From Clostridiales bacterium (lineage in GTDB: Bacteria; Bacillota; Clostridia; Christensenellales; Pumilibacteraceae): 64,000 nt of DNA. Under the pieces are notes generated by a model. That model saw only the letters and a list, made by a program, of their open reading frames with translations. It had not been told where the DNA came from and ran no database searches. The position numbers and the translations under genes were made by a program. The DNA is taken from positions 1 through 64,000 of the forward strand of contig JAAVHP010000004.1 in assembly GCA_014799665.1 (NCBI GenBank), in the 5' to 3' direction. The first letter of the stretch is position 1; every line of letters starts with the position of its first letter. Positions 42,795-50,835 of the stretch are shown here, piece by piece.

Positions 42795-43544
42795 ATGAGA
42801 AAGAAAGGTTTAGCGATTGTTTTGGCGGCGAGCGTTGCGGCTCTGTCCGTCGGTACGGTAGCGTGCGGGGGAGAGGTTGTTGACGATATAACCGCCGACA
42901 CCAATCCCGCGGATATTGTGTCCGACGAGGTCGCGGACGCGGCGGCGTGGCGGACTGCGTTCGATTATTCGGGCAGAACGAATTTTTCGTATAAAGAAAC
43001 ATGCGAACGCAGTGAGGACGGACAGGTAGTGTTTCGGTACAGCACGGTGTGCGGCTTCAATCCCGATAAGTACAGCTATGACGAAACGAACATGGTGGTG
43101 TTCGTTTCCGAGCAGGAAAATGAACAGGGTGAAACGGTCACTGTTGGCGAAGAAATAAATAACGTTTATAAGTGTTACGCCGCTGTTATCGACGAAAAAA
43201 ATTACGAGTACGAGTACGACAGCGAGAACGACGCCTGGTATAGGTCGGAAAGGAACTACGACGTAATGGATGGGAAGAAGTTTTCTTTGATCGAGCTGTA
43301 CGGCGAGCTTTATAACGGTTACGAGCGGTTCCGATACGCAGACGGCGTATACGTCGGGGAGTTCGAGGACGAGTATATCACTGAGTATTCTGTTAAGATC
43401 AAGTATGGCAGGGTGGTTTATATTTCGTACGTATCGCGGATGGAAAACGAGGAAGACCCCGCCGTCGAAGAGATACGCACGCTGTTCATTTATGATATCG
43501 ATAAAACTACCGTCACCCTTCCTACTTCGTTTAAAAATAGGTAG
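42795..43544 (+). CDS. lipoprotein of unknown function
   Basis: 249 residues from the ATG at 42795, which has AAAGGAGCG upstream; an earlier in-frame start would lie inside the promoter. The signal peptide ends at the lipobox G-T-V-A-C24. The mature part is acidic and aromatic, with many Tyr/Glu pairs (YEYEYDSENDAWYRSERNY) and alternating strands, like extracytoplasmic lipoproteins of the LolA/LppX style. No catalytic motif. Confidence 0.7.
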   Translation: MRKKGLAIVLAASVAALSVGTVACGGEVVDDITADTNPADIVSDEVADAAAWRTAFDYSGRTNFSYKETCERSEDGQVVFRYSTVCGFNPDKYSYDETNMVVFVSEQENEQGETVTVGEEINNVYKCYAAVIDEKNYEYEYDSENDAWYRSERNYDVMDGKKFSLIELYGELYNGYERFRYADGVYVGEFEDEYITEYSVKIKYGRVVYISYVSRMENEEDPAVEEIRTLFIYDIDKTTVTLPTSFKNR

Positions 43545-43567
43545 TTAATAAATTTTTAAGAGAAATT

Positions 43568-43605
43568 AAAAAGAGTGGTCAATATCGGTCACTCTTTTAT
43601 TTTAT
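43568..43605. terminator. bidirectional terminator
   Basis: AAAAGAGTGgtc pairs with gTCACTCTTTT, followed by ATTTTATAATTTTT. It lies between the convergent lipoprotein and AEC genes. Confidence 0.8.
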
Positions 43606-43614
43606 AATTTTTGA

Positions 43615-44649
43615 TTAAAATATAACCGCCCACAGTTCGAGCATTGCGATCATTACCAGTGGGACGGTAATTACGGACAGCAGGGTGTCGGTAATCACGG
43701 CGGCGGTGGCAAAGTCGTTCTTTAAGCCGTAGTGCTCGGACATAGCGACTACCGTCGACGCGGGCGACATGGCGAGCGCGATAACCGGCGCGAGGAATAT
43801 ATAGTCGGTGGCGACGGGCGAGCTGCCCACGAACCCGCTGCACATTGCCCTGAACGCGAGCGCGATGGCGAACGCGAGTATGGGTGACAGTATAAGCCTT
43901 AGCGCGCCCGCGCCGTACACGCCGCGAGTACAAAACAGCGTTTTTAAAGGCAGTTCGGCAAGCCCGATGCCGACGAGTATCATCGACACGGGCGCGACCA
44001 TGGCGGCAAGGCTCTGCGGCACGGTTTGAAGCTCCTTGCACGCGTCCGCCATGAAGAAGTTTATTTGCGGCACGAAGAACAGCAGTAGCCCGACCGCCGA
44101 AGCGATTATCGACGGGTTAAGTACTATCTTTTTAAAGCTGATATTTTTGCGGTCGTGGGTCAAGAGGAAAACGCCGAGCGTCCAGATCAGGAAAATAAAT
44201 ACTATGTTGAACACCGCCACGTACATGACGGCGAGCACGTCGTTATCGGTGAAGATCTTGACGAACGGTATGCCGAGAAAGCCGCAGTTTGAGAACATGG
44301 CAATGAACGTATAAATATCGGCGGACTGTCTGTCCTTGTACCTGACGAAAATCAGCTTGCACACGCCGAATATAACGAGCATGGCGACGGTGGCTATCGT
44401 CGCGGTTATGCCGAAATTGGCGGCTATGCGTGCGCGACCTACGGCGTTAAGTGTGGCGTAATCGTTCTGCGTGAACACGGCGAACGAGTTTATCATAAGC
44501 GCGGGCTGGCACACGAACAGCAAAAGATTGCTTAGCGTGGTCTTTGCGCTGTCGCCCGAAAGGTTGAGCTTTTTAAGTATGAACCCCGGTATCGCAAACG
44601 CCAAAAGCGCGAGCGTTATCAGTATTGCCTTTACGAATATTTGCCCCAT
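43615..44649 (-). CDS. AEC-family membrane transporter
   Basis: 344 residues with about ten hydrophobic helices and the auxin-efflux-carrier layout: NLLLFVCQPALMINSF in the first half (a proline-containing unwound helix), FSNCGFLGIP in the middle, and MILVGIGLAEL and ALAMSPASTVVAMSEHYG in the second half. The family exports or imports small organic anions such as malate in bacteria. Monocistronic. Substrate not predictable. Confidence 0.9.
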   Translation of the reverse strand: MGQIFVKAILITLALLAFAIPGFILKKLNLSGDSAKTTLSNLLLFVCQPALMINSFAVFTQNDYATLNAVGRARIAANFGITATIATVAMLVIFGVCKLIFVRYKDRQSADIYTFIAMFSNCGFLGIPFVKIFTDNDVLAVMYVAVFNIVFIFLIWTLGVFLLTHDRKNISFKKIVLNPSIIASAVGLLLFFVPQINFFMADACKELQTVPQSLAAMVAPVSMILVGIGLAELPLKTLFCTRGVYGAGALRLILSPILAFAIALAFRAMCSGFVGSSPVATDYIFLAPVIALAMSPASTVVAMSEHYGLKNDFATAAVITDTLLSVITVPLVMIAMLELWAVIF

Positions 44650-44720
44650 ATAATTATTGTACCATTATCGACGAGGAAAGAAAACAATATTAGGAAAGAA
44701 ATTGAAAAATAAGGATAATT

Positions 44721-44753
44721 AACAAAAGAGTGGTTAAGCTTAACCACCCTTAA
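44721..44753 (-). terminator. terminator of the rtcB-mrr transcript
   Basis: Read on the minus strand, AAGGGTGGTTAAGCTTAACCACTCTTTTGTT: a 9-bp stem around AAGCTT followed by a short T-run, about 60 bp after the Mrr-like gene. Confidence 0.75.
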
Positions 44754-44761
44754 ATAATTAA

Positions 44762-44808
44762 AAGTAAAGTTTTCTTGGTTACTTCTTTTTCAAAAGAAGT
44801 AACGAAAA
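44762..44808. repeat. AGAAGTAA palindromic repeat
   Basis: AAGTAAAGTTTTCTTGG then TTACTTCTTTTTCAAAAGAAGTAA, abutting the end of the Mrr-like gene. Confidence 0.75.
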
Positions 44809-45759
44809 CTATTCTATCACGTACTCGCATTGCTTGGCGAGCTCGAGCCACTTCTCGCCGTCGATAAGCACGAGGTATTTCTGCTTATACTTCTTGGCGA
44901 ACTTGACCGAATTATTATGATACTTGCGGCTCGTGACGAACAAGCCCTTGGTCGCTTCGCTCTCGGCGGTGAGCACACCGCAGAACTCGCGTACCTCGCA
45001 TTCGGGCACTTGCTTTTTGGGATTGTGGTAGTTCTTGACCTGCAAGATGACCGTTTCCTTAAACCCGAGCGGATCGACCGCGGTCAGCCTGCCGTCTATA
45101 CCGCCGTCGTTCGGTCCGTCGGTGTTCAAGCCGACCACCTCTGTAAACCCGATCTTTTCGTACCACTGTTTGAGCATGGCGACCGAGTGATCAACGAGCG
45201 CCTCGTCGCTTATCTCGTCCAAAAGCCTGCGGTTCTTCTCGTCGGGCGTTTCGGGCGGCTTGACCTTGGCATACTTGTTATTGGAAATAACTATCTGGTT
45301 GTTTTTGACAAGACCGGAAAGTATGCGCCCCGCGTCCGATTTGATAACGTCGGTAGTCACGTTCAGCGCGGCGCGCGTGCGCTCGATTATCATGCCGAGC
45401 ATCGATTTTTTGGCGACCTCGGTCTCGTTCAGAATCTCGAATATACAGTTCTCGATGATCTCGTCGCGGTCGATATCGATATCGGCTTCCGGGTCGCGGC
45501 AGGACAACTTTTTATCGCTGTTCTGTTCGAGCGTGTTGTTCTGCAAAAGCTGTTCTATCGCGTCGCCCAACCGACACTTGACGATATTGAGCGGCGCGCC
45601 CGAAGTTTTATCGGCCAGCTCCTCATTCGTCAGTCCGCCGCTTGCGGCGTAGTCGGCAATACACTTCTCGACAAGCTCCTTGCGCAATACGGGCTTCGAC
45701 GCAAACTTGACTATAAGCGCTTTCGCCTGGGAATTATTAAGAACGGTTGCGTTTTTCAT
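44809..45759 (-). CDS. Mrr-like restriction endonuclease
   Basis: 316 residues. Residues about 1-180 look like two winged-helix or helical DNA-binding modules. Residues 195-310 are an Mrr_cat PD-(D/E)xK domain: MLKQWYEKIGFTEV, GPNDGGIDGRLTA with the metal-binding Asp, then VILQVKNY (the Q-x-K variant of the motif) and GLFVTSRKYHNNSVKFAKKY. Mrr-type enzymes cut modified DNA in other bacteria. No methylase is adjacent. It starts 10 bp after the rtcB stop, so the two form an operon. Confidence 0.87.
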   Translation of the reverse strand: MKNATVLNNSQAKALIVKFASKPVLRKELVEKCIADYAASGGLTNEELADKTSGAPLNIVKCRLGDAIEQLLQNNTLEQNSDKKLSCRDPEADIDIDRDEIIENCIFEILNETEVAKKSMLGMIIERTRAALNVTTDVIKSDAGRILSGLVKNNQIVISNNKYAKVKPPETPDEKNRRLLDEISDEALVDHSVAMLKQWYEKIGFTEVVGLNTDGPNDGGIDGRLTAVDPLGFKETVILQVKNYHNPKKQVPECEVREFCGVLTAESEATKGLFVTSRKYHNNSVKFAKKYKQKYLVLIDGEKWLELAKQCEYVIE

Positions 45760-45769
45760 AATGTTGCTC

Positions 45770-46954
45770 CTATTCGTTACCCGCCTTGAAATTATAGATA
45801 GGCTTGATAATTTTTTCGATATCGACGGTGGGCGCGATAAGCCGCACTATCTCGTCCATGGGCTTGTACACCATGGGCGACTCGTCGAGCGTGGACGCGC
45901 CGACCGTCGTCGTGTACACGCCCGCCATTTCCTTCTTGAACTCTTCGACTGTGAAGTAATCTTTGGCCTCGCTACGGCGCAGAATACGCCCCGCGCCGTG
46001 CGGTGCGGAGTTGTTCCAATCGGGATTGCCCTTGCCGACGGCGATAAGACACCCGTCGCGCATATTCATGGGAATGATCACGCGCTGACCCTTGCGCGCG
46101 GGGATCGCGCCCTTGCGAACGATTCTATCATCGTCGATAAAGTTATGTACCGTTTCAAAACTCGCGTAGCGGCTGATCTTTAAGAATTTGAGTATGTCGT
46201 CCGCCATCTTCTTGCGGTTCTGAACGGCGAACTGCTGACACAGTTTGAGGTCGTGCATATAGTCCGCCATGCCGTCGCCTTCGAGATAGCAATACTCGGC
46301 GGGGATCTTGGTCTTGTACGCGTACTTTTGCGAGATCGCTTGGAGCGCGGCGGGAATATCGCTCTGCTTGCCCTGCGCTTTCAGCCGCGCGGTGGTTTCC
46401 GCTTTCTCGGGCTCGGCGCAAAACTTGCAGTCGGGCTCGGCGCGTTTTTGGTAGATCTTGGCGACTTGAAGCCCGAGGTTGCGCGATCCGCTGTGAATAA
46501 CGAGATAGCGGTTACCGTCCGTGTCGGCGTCCACCTCTATGAAATGGTTGCCGCCGCCGAGCGTGCCCAGCGAGCCGTAAAGCCTATCGAAATCGCGCAG
46601 TTCGTCAAAGCACCGCAACTGCTTGATAAGCGCTACGCCGTTGACTTCTTTGCGGTAATTGCTCCCGCACGGGATCTTGGCGCGGATGAATCCGTCGAGG
46701 TCGGCGAGCGAAAACTCCGCTTTGCCGAGCTCGACGGTCAGCATCCCGCAACCGAGATCGCTACCCAAAACGTTCGGGATTATCTTGTCGCCGAGCGTGG
46801 CGGTGAACCCGACTACGCAGTTCATACCGCAGTGCACGTCGGGCATTATTCTTACTTGCGCACCGAAAAACGGCGGCTGCGCAATAAGGTTGTATACCTG
46901 ATTGACCGCTTCCGGCTCTATGTTCTCGGTGAATATTTTAAGATCGTCGTTCAT
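45770..46954 (-). CDS. rtcB: RtcB-family RNA ligase
   Basis: 394 residues, at the short end of the family. Conserved parts: MPDVHCGMNCVVGF, VLGSDLGCGM (metal-binding C69), LGTLGGGNHFIEV (131-141), VIHSGSRNLG, and the guanylylation motif NNSAPHGAGR with its histidine, ending in YKPMDEIVRLI. RtcB joins RNA 2',3'-cyclic phosphate or 3'-phosphate ends to 5'-OH ends with GTP and Mn2+, in RNA repair. No archease gene is adjacent. It lies 21 bp after dnaI and 10 bp before an Mrr-like nuclease. Confidence 0.93.
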   Translation of the reverse strand: MNDDLKIFTENIEPEAVNQVYNLIAQPPFFGAQVRIMPDVHCGMNCVVGFTATLGDKIIPNVLGSDLGCGMLTVELGKAEFSLADLDGFIRAKIPCGSNYRKEVNGVALIKQLRCFDELRDFDRLYGSLGTLGGGNHFIEVDADTDGNRYLVIHSGSRNLGLQVAKIYQKRAEPDCKFCAEPEKAETTARLKAQGKQSDIPAALQAISQKYAYKTKIPAEYCYLEGDGMADYMHDLKLCQQFAVQNRKKMADDILKFLKISRYASFETVHNFIDDDRIVRKGAIPARKGQRVIIPMNMRDGCLIAVGKGNPDWNNSAPHGAGRILRRSEAKDYFTVEEFKKEMAGVYTTTVGASTLDESPMVYKPMDEIVRLIAPTVDIEKIIKPIYNFKAGNE

Positions 46955-46975
46955 GATTATAGGGGATAGGAAAAA

Positions 46976-47875
46976 TTATTTCTTATCGGCTTGCAATCTC
47001 GCGTTGGGTGCGGTGATAAGGAATAGGTTAGCGCGCGATTTATCGCACAGCCGCGAGAAGATAGCTTCGCCGTAGCGCGAGATAAGCGCTTCGGGCGTGA
47101 GGTTCGTAGTGACGAGCGTGTGCTTCTTGCGCAACCACCGCTCGTTGACTACCGTATATAAATATTCGCTTGTGATATTTTTTAGCATGGTTTCGGTGCC
47201 GAGATCGTCGATCACTAATAGCTCGCAGTCGAGCATGGGCGAAAACGTATCGCGGTAATCGGCAATAGCGAACTGCGTGTGGTAGTCCTTGGCGCGCTTC
47301 AAAAACTCGAACGCGCTGACCGTGACCGCCGACTTGCCGCGCGCTATCGCTTCGGTCGCGACCGCCGCCGCGAGCATGGTCTTGCCCGTTCCCGACGACC
47401 CGACGACGATAAAGAACGGCTTGGCGTTGTCGCTGTCGAACCCGTCCAGATATTTCTGTGCCGCGCCGTACACCTTGGCTATCGCCTTGGGCGCGGTCTT
47501 GCTCGCCGCAGCAAAATCGACTTGTGGCAGTGCTAGGTTGTCGCCGTTGGCATTAACTACCTTTTTAATAACGCACGCGCAGTACTTGCCGTTCACGTAC
47601 CCCGTGTCTCCGCACTTCTTGCAGCGGCAGGGCGGCTCGATAACTTCCTTTTTGAGCCCCAGTTTTTTCGCCGTTTCTTCCAGCTTGCGTTTGGCCTGGG
47701 GCAGGGTATTATCCAGCTTCTGCGCTTTCTTTATCGCTTCGTCCTGATACTCGGCGTATGCGTCGTGGAGCGCTTTGCTCGATCTCAACGCATTGCGCCA
47801 TACTTCCAGCCCCGCGTCGAGATCGGCGCGGCGCGTATTCGTTATTTCCTTGACTGCGCGTTGATAATCGTTCAT
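46976..47875 (-). CDS. dnaI: DnaI/DnaC-type replicative helicase loader
   Basis: 299 residues. An N-terminal coiled helical part (1-80), a zinc-binding segment CRCKKCGDTGYVNGKYCAC, then an AAA+ domain with GSSGTGKT (Walker A), LLVIDDLG (Walker B), TTNLTPEAL (sensor) and IFSRLCDKSRANLF (arginine-finger region). It loads the replicative helicase at origin or restart sites. It follows the DnaD-domain gene by 90 bp. It resembles IstB transposition helpers, but no transposase is present and the zinc segment favours the helicase loader. Confidence 0.9.
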   Translation of the reverse strand: MNDYQRAVKEITNTRRADLDAGLEVWRNALRSSKALHDAYAEYQDEAIKKAQKLDNTLPQAKRKLEETAKKLGLKKEVIEPPCRCKKCGDTGYVNGKYCACVIKKVVNANGDNLALPQVDFAAASKTAPKAIAKVYGAAQKYLDGFDSDNAKPFFIVVGSSGTGKTMLAAAVATEAIARGKSAVTVSAFEFLKRAKDYHTQFAIADYRDTFSPMLDCELLVIDDLGTETMLKNITSEYLYTVVNERWLRKKHTLVTTNLTPEALISRYGEAIFSRLCDKSRANLFLITAPNARLQADKK

Positions 47876-47909
47876 TGGTTTTCTCCTGTATAAGGATAAA
47901 TTTATAATG

Positions 47910-47951
47910 CCCTCATCCGCCCTTCGGGCACCTTCCCCAATTGGGGAAGGC
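47910..47951. repeat. CCTTCCCC double-hairpin repeat, copy 2
   Basis: CCCTCATCC, GCCCTTCGGGC, then CCTTCCCCAATTGGGGAAGG in the dnaD-dnaI gap. If transcribed it could attenuate dnaI expression. Confidence 0.7.
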
Positions 47952-47965
47952 GAATAAGGATAGAT

Positions 47966-49381
47966 TTAATCGTCGTCCGTTATCTGCGTAAATAACGCAT
48001 TCAATTCTTCCGCCGAACGCTGTTCGGATACGACGCCCGTCGGCTGTGCGGGGGAAGCCACGCTCGGCGCGATCGTGGTCTTTGCGCCGTCCACCGTCCT
48101 TATCCCGCCGTCGTGCCAGGCGCGGAGTATGCTGTTCATGTACGCGAACGGGTTGTCCTTGCCGACCGCGAGCGTTGCGGCGTGGTAGATCACGTCGCGC
48201 GGCATATCCAATTTCTCGCTCCAATTCGTAAAGTACGCGCGGTGAATATCCTTGACCGCGCCCACCGTGCCGAGCGTTTTCAGTATCTTTTCTATATTGC
48301 CGTCGTAGCGGTTTTCGTGCCCGACGCGCTCGCGCACTGCGGCTTCGGTCGTCAGCCCGAGCGTGAAGAAGTCGCGGATGACCGCGTCGAGGTCGGACAA
48401 ACGCTTCATGTCCTTTTTCATGCAGTAGTCGGCGGCGGCGAGTATCGCGTTCGGCTCGAAGCCCATGCCGAGCCAAGGATTGATATAGGTCGCTATCTCG
48501 GGGTCTACGTTTTCGTAGTACAGCCCGAGCGCCTTGTTGACGGACTTTGCGAGCTTATAGTTCTTTTGCCGCGCGTCCTCGTACTCGTCGATCTGCGCTA
48601 TCGAGGTCAGCCCAAGATCGCGGTACTGCGTAAGCTTGGCGTCGAGGAGCGCCGCGCCGCCGCGCTTGACGTTTTGCGCCACGTGCAGGATAACTTCCTT
48701 ATCGAACCTAAACTCTATTTTCCATTTTTTGTACAGCTTGACCGCTTCGTGGTCGGGGCGTTTGCCGCCCATTGCGCCGAGCACTACGCAAAGATCGTTA
48801 TAGTACACGCCGTACTCGTCGAGCCGCTCGCCGACGGCGTCGACGGTGCGATAGCCGTCCTCGGCGAGGTTGCGCGCCACCGTTACGATATACGGGCAGG
48901 AAACGTTCTCGCCTTTGAGGTTTACGCAATACTTGACGATAAGCGCCATGGCTTGCCATTCGAGATTGAACTTTTCCATGAGCGTGTAGTATTCGCCGTA
49001 CTCGTTGGGGGTTATCTGCCTGCCGGTAATGAAGTTTTGCGCCTGGCGGTTGAACTCGCCGTACTTGTCGATATCGAATTTCTTTATTTTGGGTCGTGCC
49101 GAGCGCGGCGAGAAAAAGCAGATCTCGTCGCCCAGTCGCGACATGAGCCCTTGCTCCGTCCAGTACTCGATAGCCGCGTCCACCGTGGAAATATCGAGGT
49201 CGAGCCTACGCGCGAGCCGCTCCACGCTGTCGTCCTTGTCCTGCTTTCTCGCGGCAAGCGACAGCGCGTAAAGATAAACCTTTACGTAGTCCCCGTCGGC
49301 GTACGGCATATACTCGACGATAAATTTATTCTCGACGGTGATCGCGCCGTCAAGTGACGCTTCTGCGGAAAGCTTGAACAC
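47966..49381 (-). CDS. DnaD-domain replication initiation protein
   Basis: 471 residues from a GTG with GAGGT upstream. The N-terminal part (1-120) is a winged-helix domain of the DnaB/DnaD kind (VKVYLYALSLAARKQDKDDSVERLARRLDLDISTVDAAIEYWTEQGLM in several helices). It is followed by repeated helical DnaD-type modules around 130-230 and 240-370. The C-terminus is acidic. In Firmicutes such proteins remodel DNA and recruit DnaI-helicase to the origin. Order with dnaI matches that role. Confidence 0.85.
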   Translation of the reverse strand: MFKLSAEASLDGAITVENKFIVEYMPYADGDYVKVYLYALSLAARKQDKDDSVERLARRLDLDISTVDAAIEYWTEQGLMSRLGDEICFFSPRSARPKIKKFDIDKYGEFNRQAQNFITGRQITPNEYGEYYTLMEKFNLEWQAMALIVKYCVNLKGENVSCPYIVTVARNLAEDGYRTVDAVGERLDEYGVYYNDLCVVLGAMGGKRPDHEAVKLYKKWKIEFRFDKEVILHVAQNVKRGGAALLDAKLTQYRDLGLTSIAQIDEYEDARQKNYKLAKSVNKALGLYYENVDPEIATYINPWLGMGFEPNAILAAADYCMKKDMKRLSDLDAVIRDFFTLGLTTEAAVRERVGHENRYDGNIEKILKTLGTVGAVKDIHRAYFTNWSEKLDMPRDVIYHAATLAVGKDNPFAYMNSILRAWHDGGIRTVDGAKTTIAPSVASPAQPTGVVSEQRSAEELNALFTQITDDD

Positions 49382-49398
49382 AGAATGACCTCATTTGC

Positions 49399-49427
49399 TT
49401 GAATAATTCGTTCGTTTGTACTATAAT
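49399..49427 (+). promoter_or_regulatory. promoter of sbcD
   Basis: TTGAAT (49399-49404), 17-bp spacer, TATAAT (49422-49427), about 100 bp before the ATG in the divergent dnaD-sbcD gap. The leader contains a palindromic TATTATCGATATAATA-like stretch. Confidence 0.65.
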
Positions 49428-49528
49428 GATAGGGTATTATCGATATAATACAAACTTAAATCAACGTTGTATTATAATACCACTTATCGCAAATTTAATC
49501 AACTGTTTTTCAAAATTCGGGAGAAGAA

Positions 49529-50737
49529 ATGAAAATTTTACATACAGCCGATCTGCATCTCGGGAAAAAGCTCGGTAAAGCTCAGCGGCTCGACGAGCAG
49601 TGCGAGGTCATAAAAGAGCTTGCCTTGCTCGCCGATACCGAGGACGTCGACGTTATTCTCATTGCCGGCGATATTTTCGACGCGGCGGTGCCGCCGAGCG
49701 ACGCCGAACGCGTGTTCTACCGCAGCGCGCTCACGCTTGCCGAGCGCGGTAGGGCGGTCATCATGCTCGCGGGCAATCACGACGACGAGCGGAGATTATG
49801 CGCCGCCAAGCCGCTTGCCGATCTTCAAGGCATAGTGCTTGCGGGCGAGCTCGACTATTCGGGCGTGGGCAGTGAAACGCTGTCCGACCCTACGCCGCCG
49901 CCGTCGCTGTACGGGCTGTTCGACGCCGCCGACTATTTGCAAAAACAGCGGATCAAGGTTTCGGGGCATTTCGGGGGCGTGACGATCGAAAAGGCGGACA
50001 ACCCCGCCGACAAAACGAATATCGCGCTCGTGCCGTACCCGTCCGAGGGCAGGCTCAAACGCTGGTACGATCAGGACTATAACCTCTCTTATGCCGACCG
50101 CGTAAAGCTCACGCTCGACAAGGCGTGCGAGTTTTTTACTCGGGACGCGTATAATATTCTGTGCACGCACTTGTTTTTGAGCAAGGAGGGTAGCGACGCG
50201 CTCGGCGGGCTTGTGGCATTGCCGACGAGCATACTTCCCGAAAACTGCGACTACGTCGCGCTCGGGCACGTGCACAAGCGGCTTAAAATCAGTAAAGCGC
50301 CGCACGCCGAATATTGCGGTTCGCCGTTGCAGTACGCCTACGACGAAACGCGCAATAAGTCGGTCAATATCATAGACACCGTTAAGCATAGCGTTACGCA
50401 GGCGGTGCTGTCGTCGGGCAAGAAGCTTACCGAAACGACGGCGAGCAATTTCGACGAGTGCATGGCTAAGCTCGACGCGTATTCCGCCGACTACGTGCGC
50501 ATCAAGTACGGCGGCGAGCCGCTCGGCAAGGACGAGACGATCCGCATAAAAACGCATCCCGCGTTTAACGATCTTATAGTCACAGCGTCGCTTGCGGGCG
50601 ATAAAGTTCCCGAGCGCCGCGCGCATCTCGACGACGATACCATTTTCGAAATGTACTACAAATACCGCTACGGCGCCGAGCCTTCGGCAAAGCTCAAAGC
50701 GGCGTTCAGCGAACTGATTAAGGAAATTAAGAATTAA
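49529..50737 (+). CDS. sbcD: SbcD (Mre11-type) exonuclease subunit
   Basis: 402 residues. Mre11 phosphoesterase motifs: HTADLHLGKKL, LIAGDIFD, MLAGNHDD, CTHLFLS and LGHVHKR. The capping domain and C-terminal helices that bind SbcC follow. With SbcC it forms the ATP-dependent nuclease that opens hairpins and blocked DNA ends. GGGAGAAG precedes the ATG. The gap to sbcC is 98 bp and holds AAGAATTAAGAATTC-type repeats. Confidence 0.96.
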   Translation: MKILHTADLHLGKKLGKAQRLDEQCEVIKELALLADTEDVDVILIAGDIFDAAVPPSDAERVFYRSALTLAERGRAVIMLAGNHDDERRLCAAKPLADLQGIVLAGELDYSGVGSETLSDPTPPPSLYGLFDAADYLQKQRIKVSGHFGGVTIEKADNPADKTNIALVPYPSEGRLKRWYDQDYNLSYADRVKLTLDKACEFFTRDAYNILCTHLFLSKEGSDALGGLVALPTSILPENCDYVALGHVHKRLKISKAPHAEYCGSPLQYAYDETRNKSVNIIDTVKHSVTQAVLSSGKKLTETTASNFDECMAKLDAYSADYVRIKYGGEPLGKDETIRIKTHPAFNDLIVTASLAGDKVPERRAHLDDDTIFEMYYKYRYGAEPSAKLKAAFSELIKEIKN

Positions 50738-50822
50738 GAATTCAGAATTAAGAATTGCGGTTGAATTAAATAAAAACACCCCGCAGGGGTCAATAATTCT
50801 GAATTCTACATTCTGAATTTAA
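50728..50822. repeat. AAGAATTAAGAATT repeats flanking a small hairpin
   Basis: Left block AAGAATTAAGAATTCAGAATT, right block ending AATTCTGAATTCTACATTC, with CACCCCGCAGGGGT between. The blocks are inverted copies, so the whole sbcD-sbcC gap can fold into one hairpin. Confidence 0.6.
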
Positions 50823-50835
50823 TAACGGAGTTATT

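Noticed and set aside
46976..47875. IstB transposition helper of an IS21 element
   Set aside because: No IstA transposase or inverted repeats; the zinc segment and the DnaD neighbour favour a helicase loader.
48113..49357. 414-codon plus-strand frame opposite the DnaD-domain gene
   Set aside because: No ribosome site or domain; the minus-strand gene has DnaD features and a GAGGT site.
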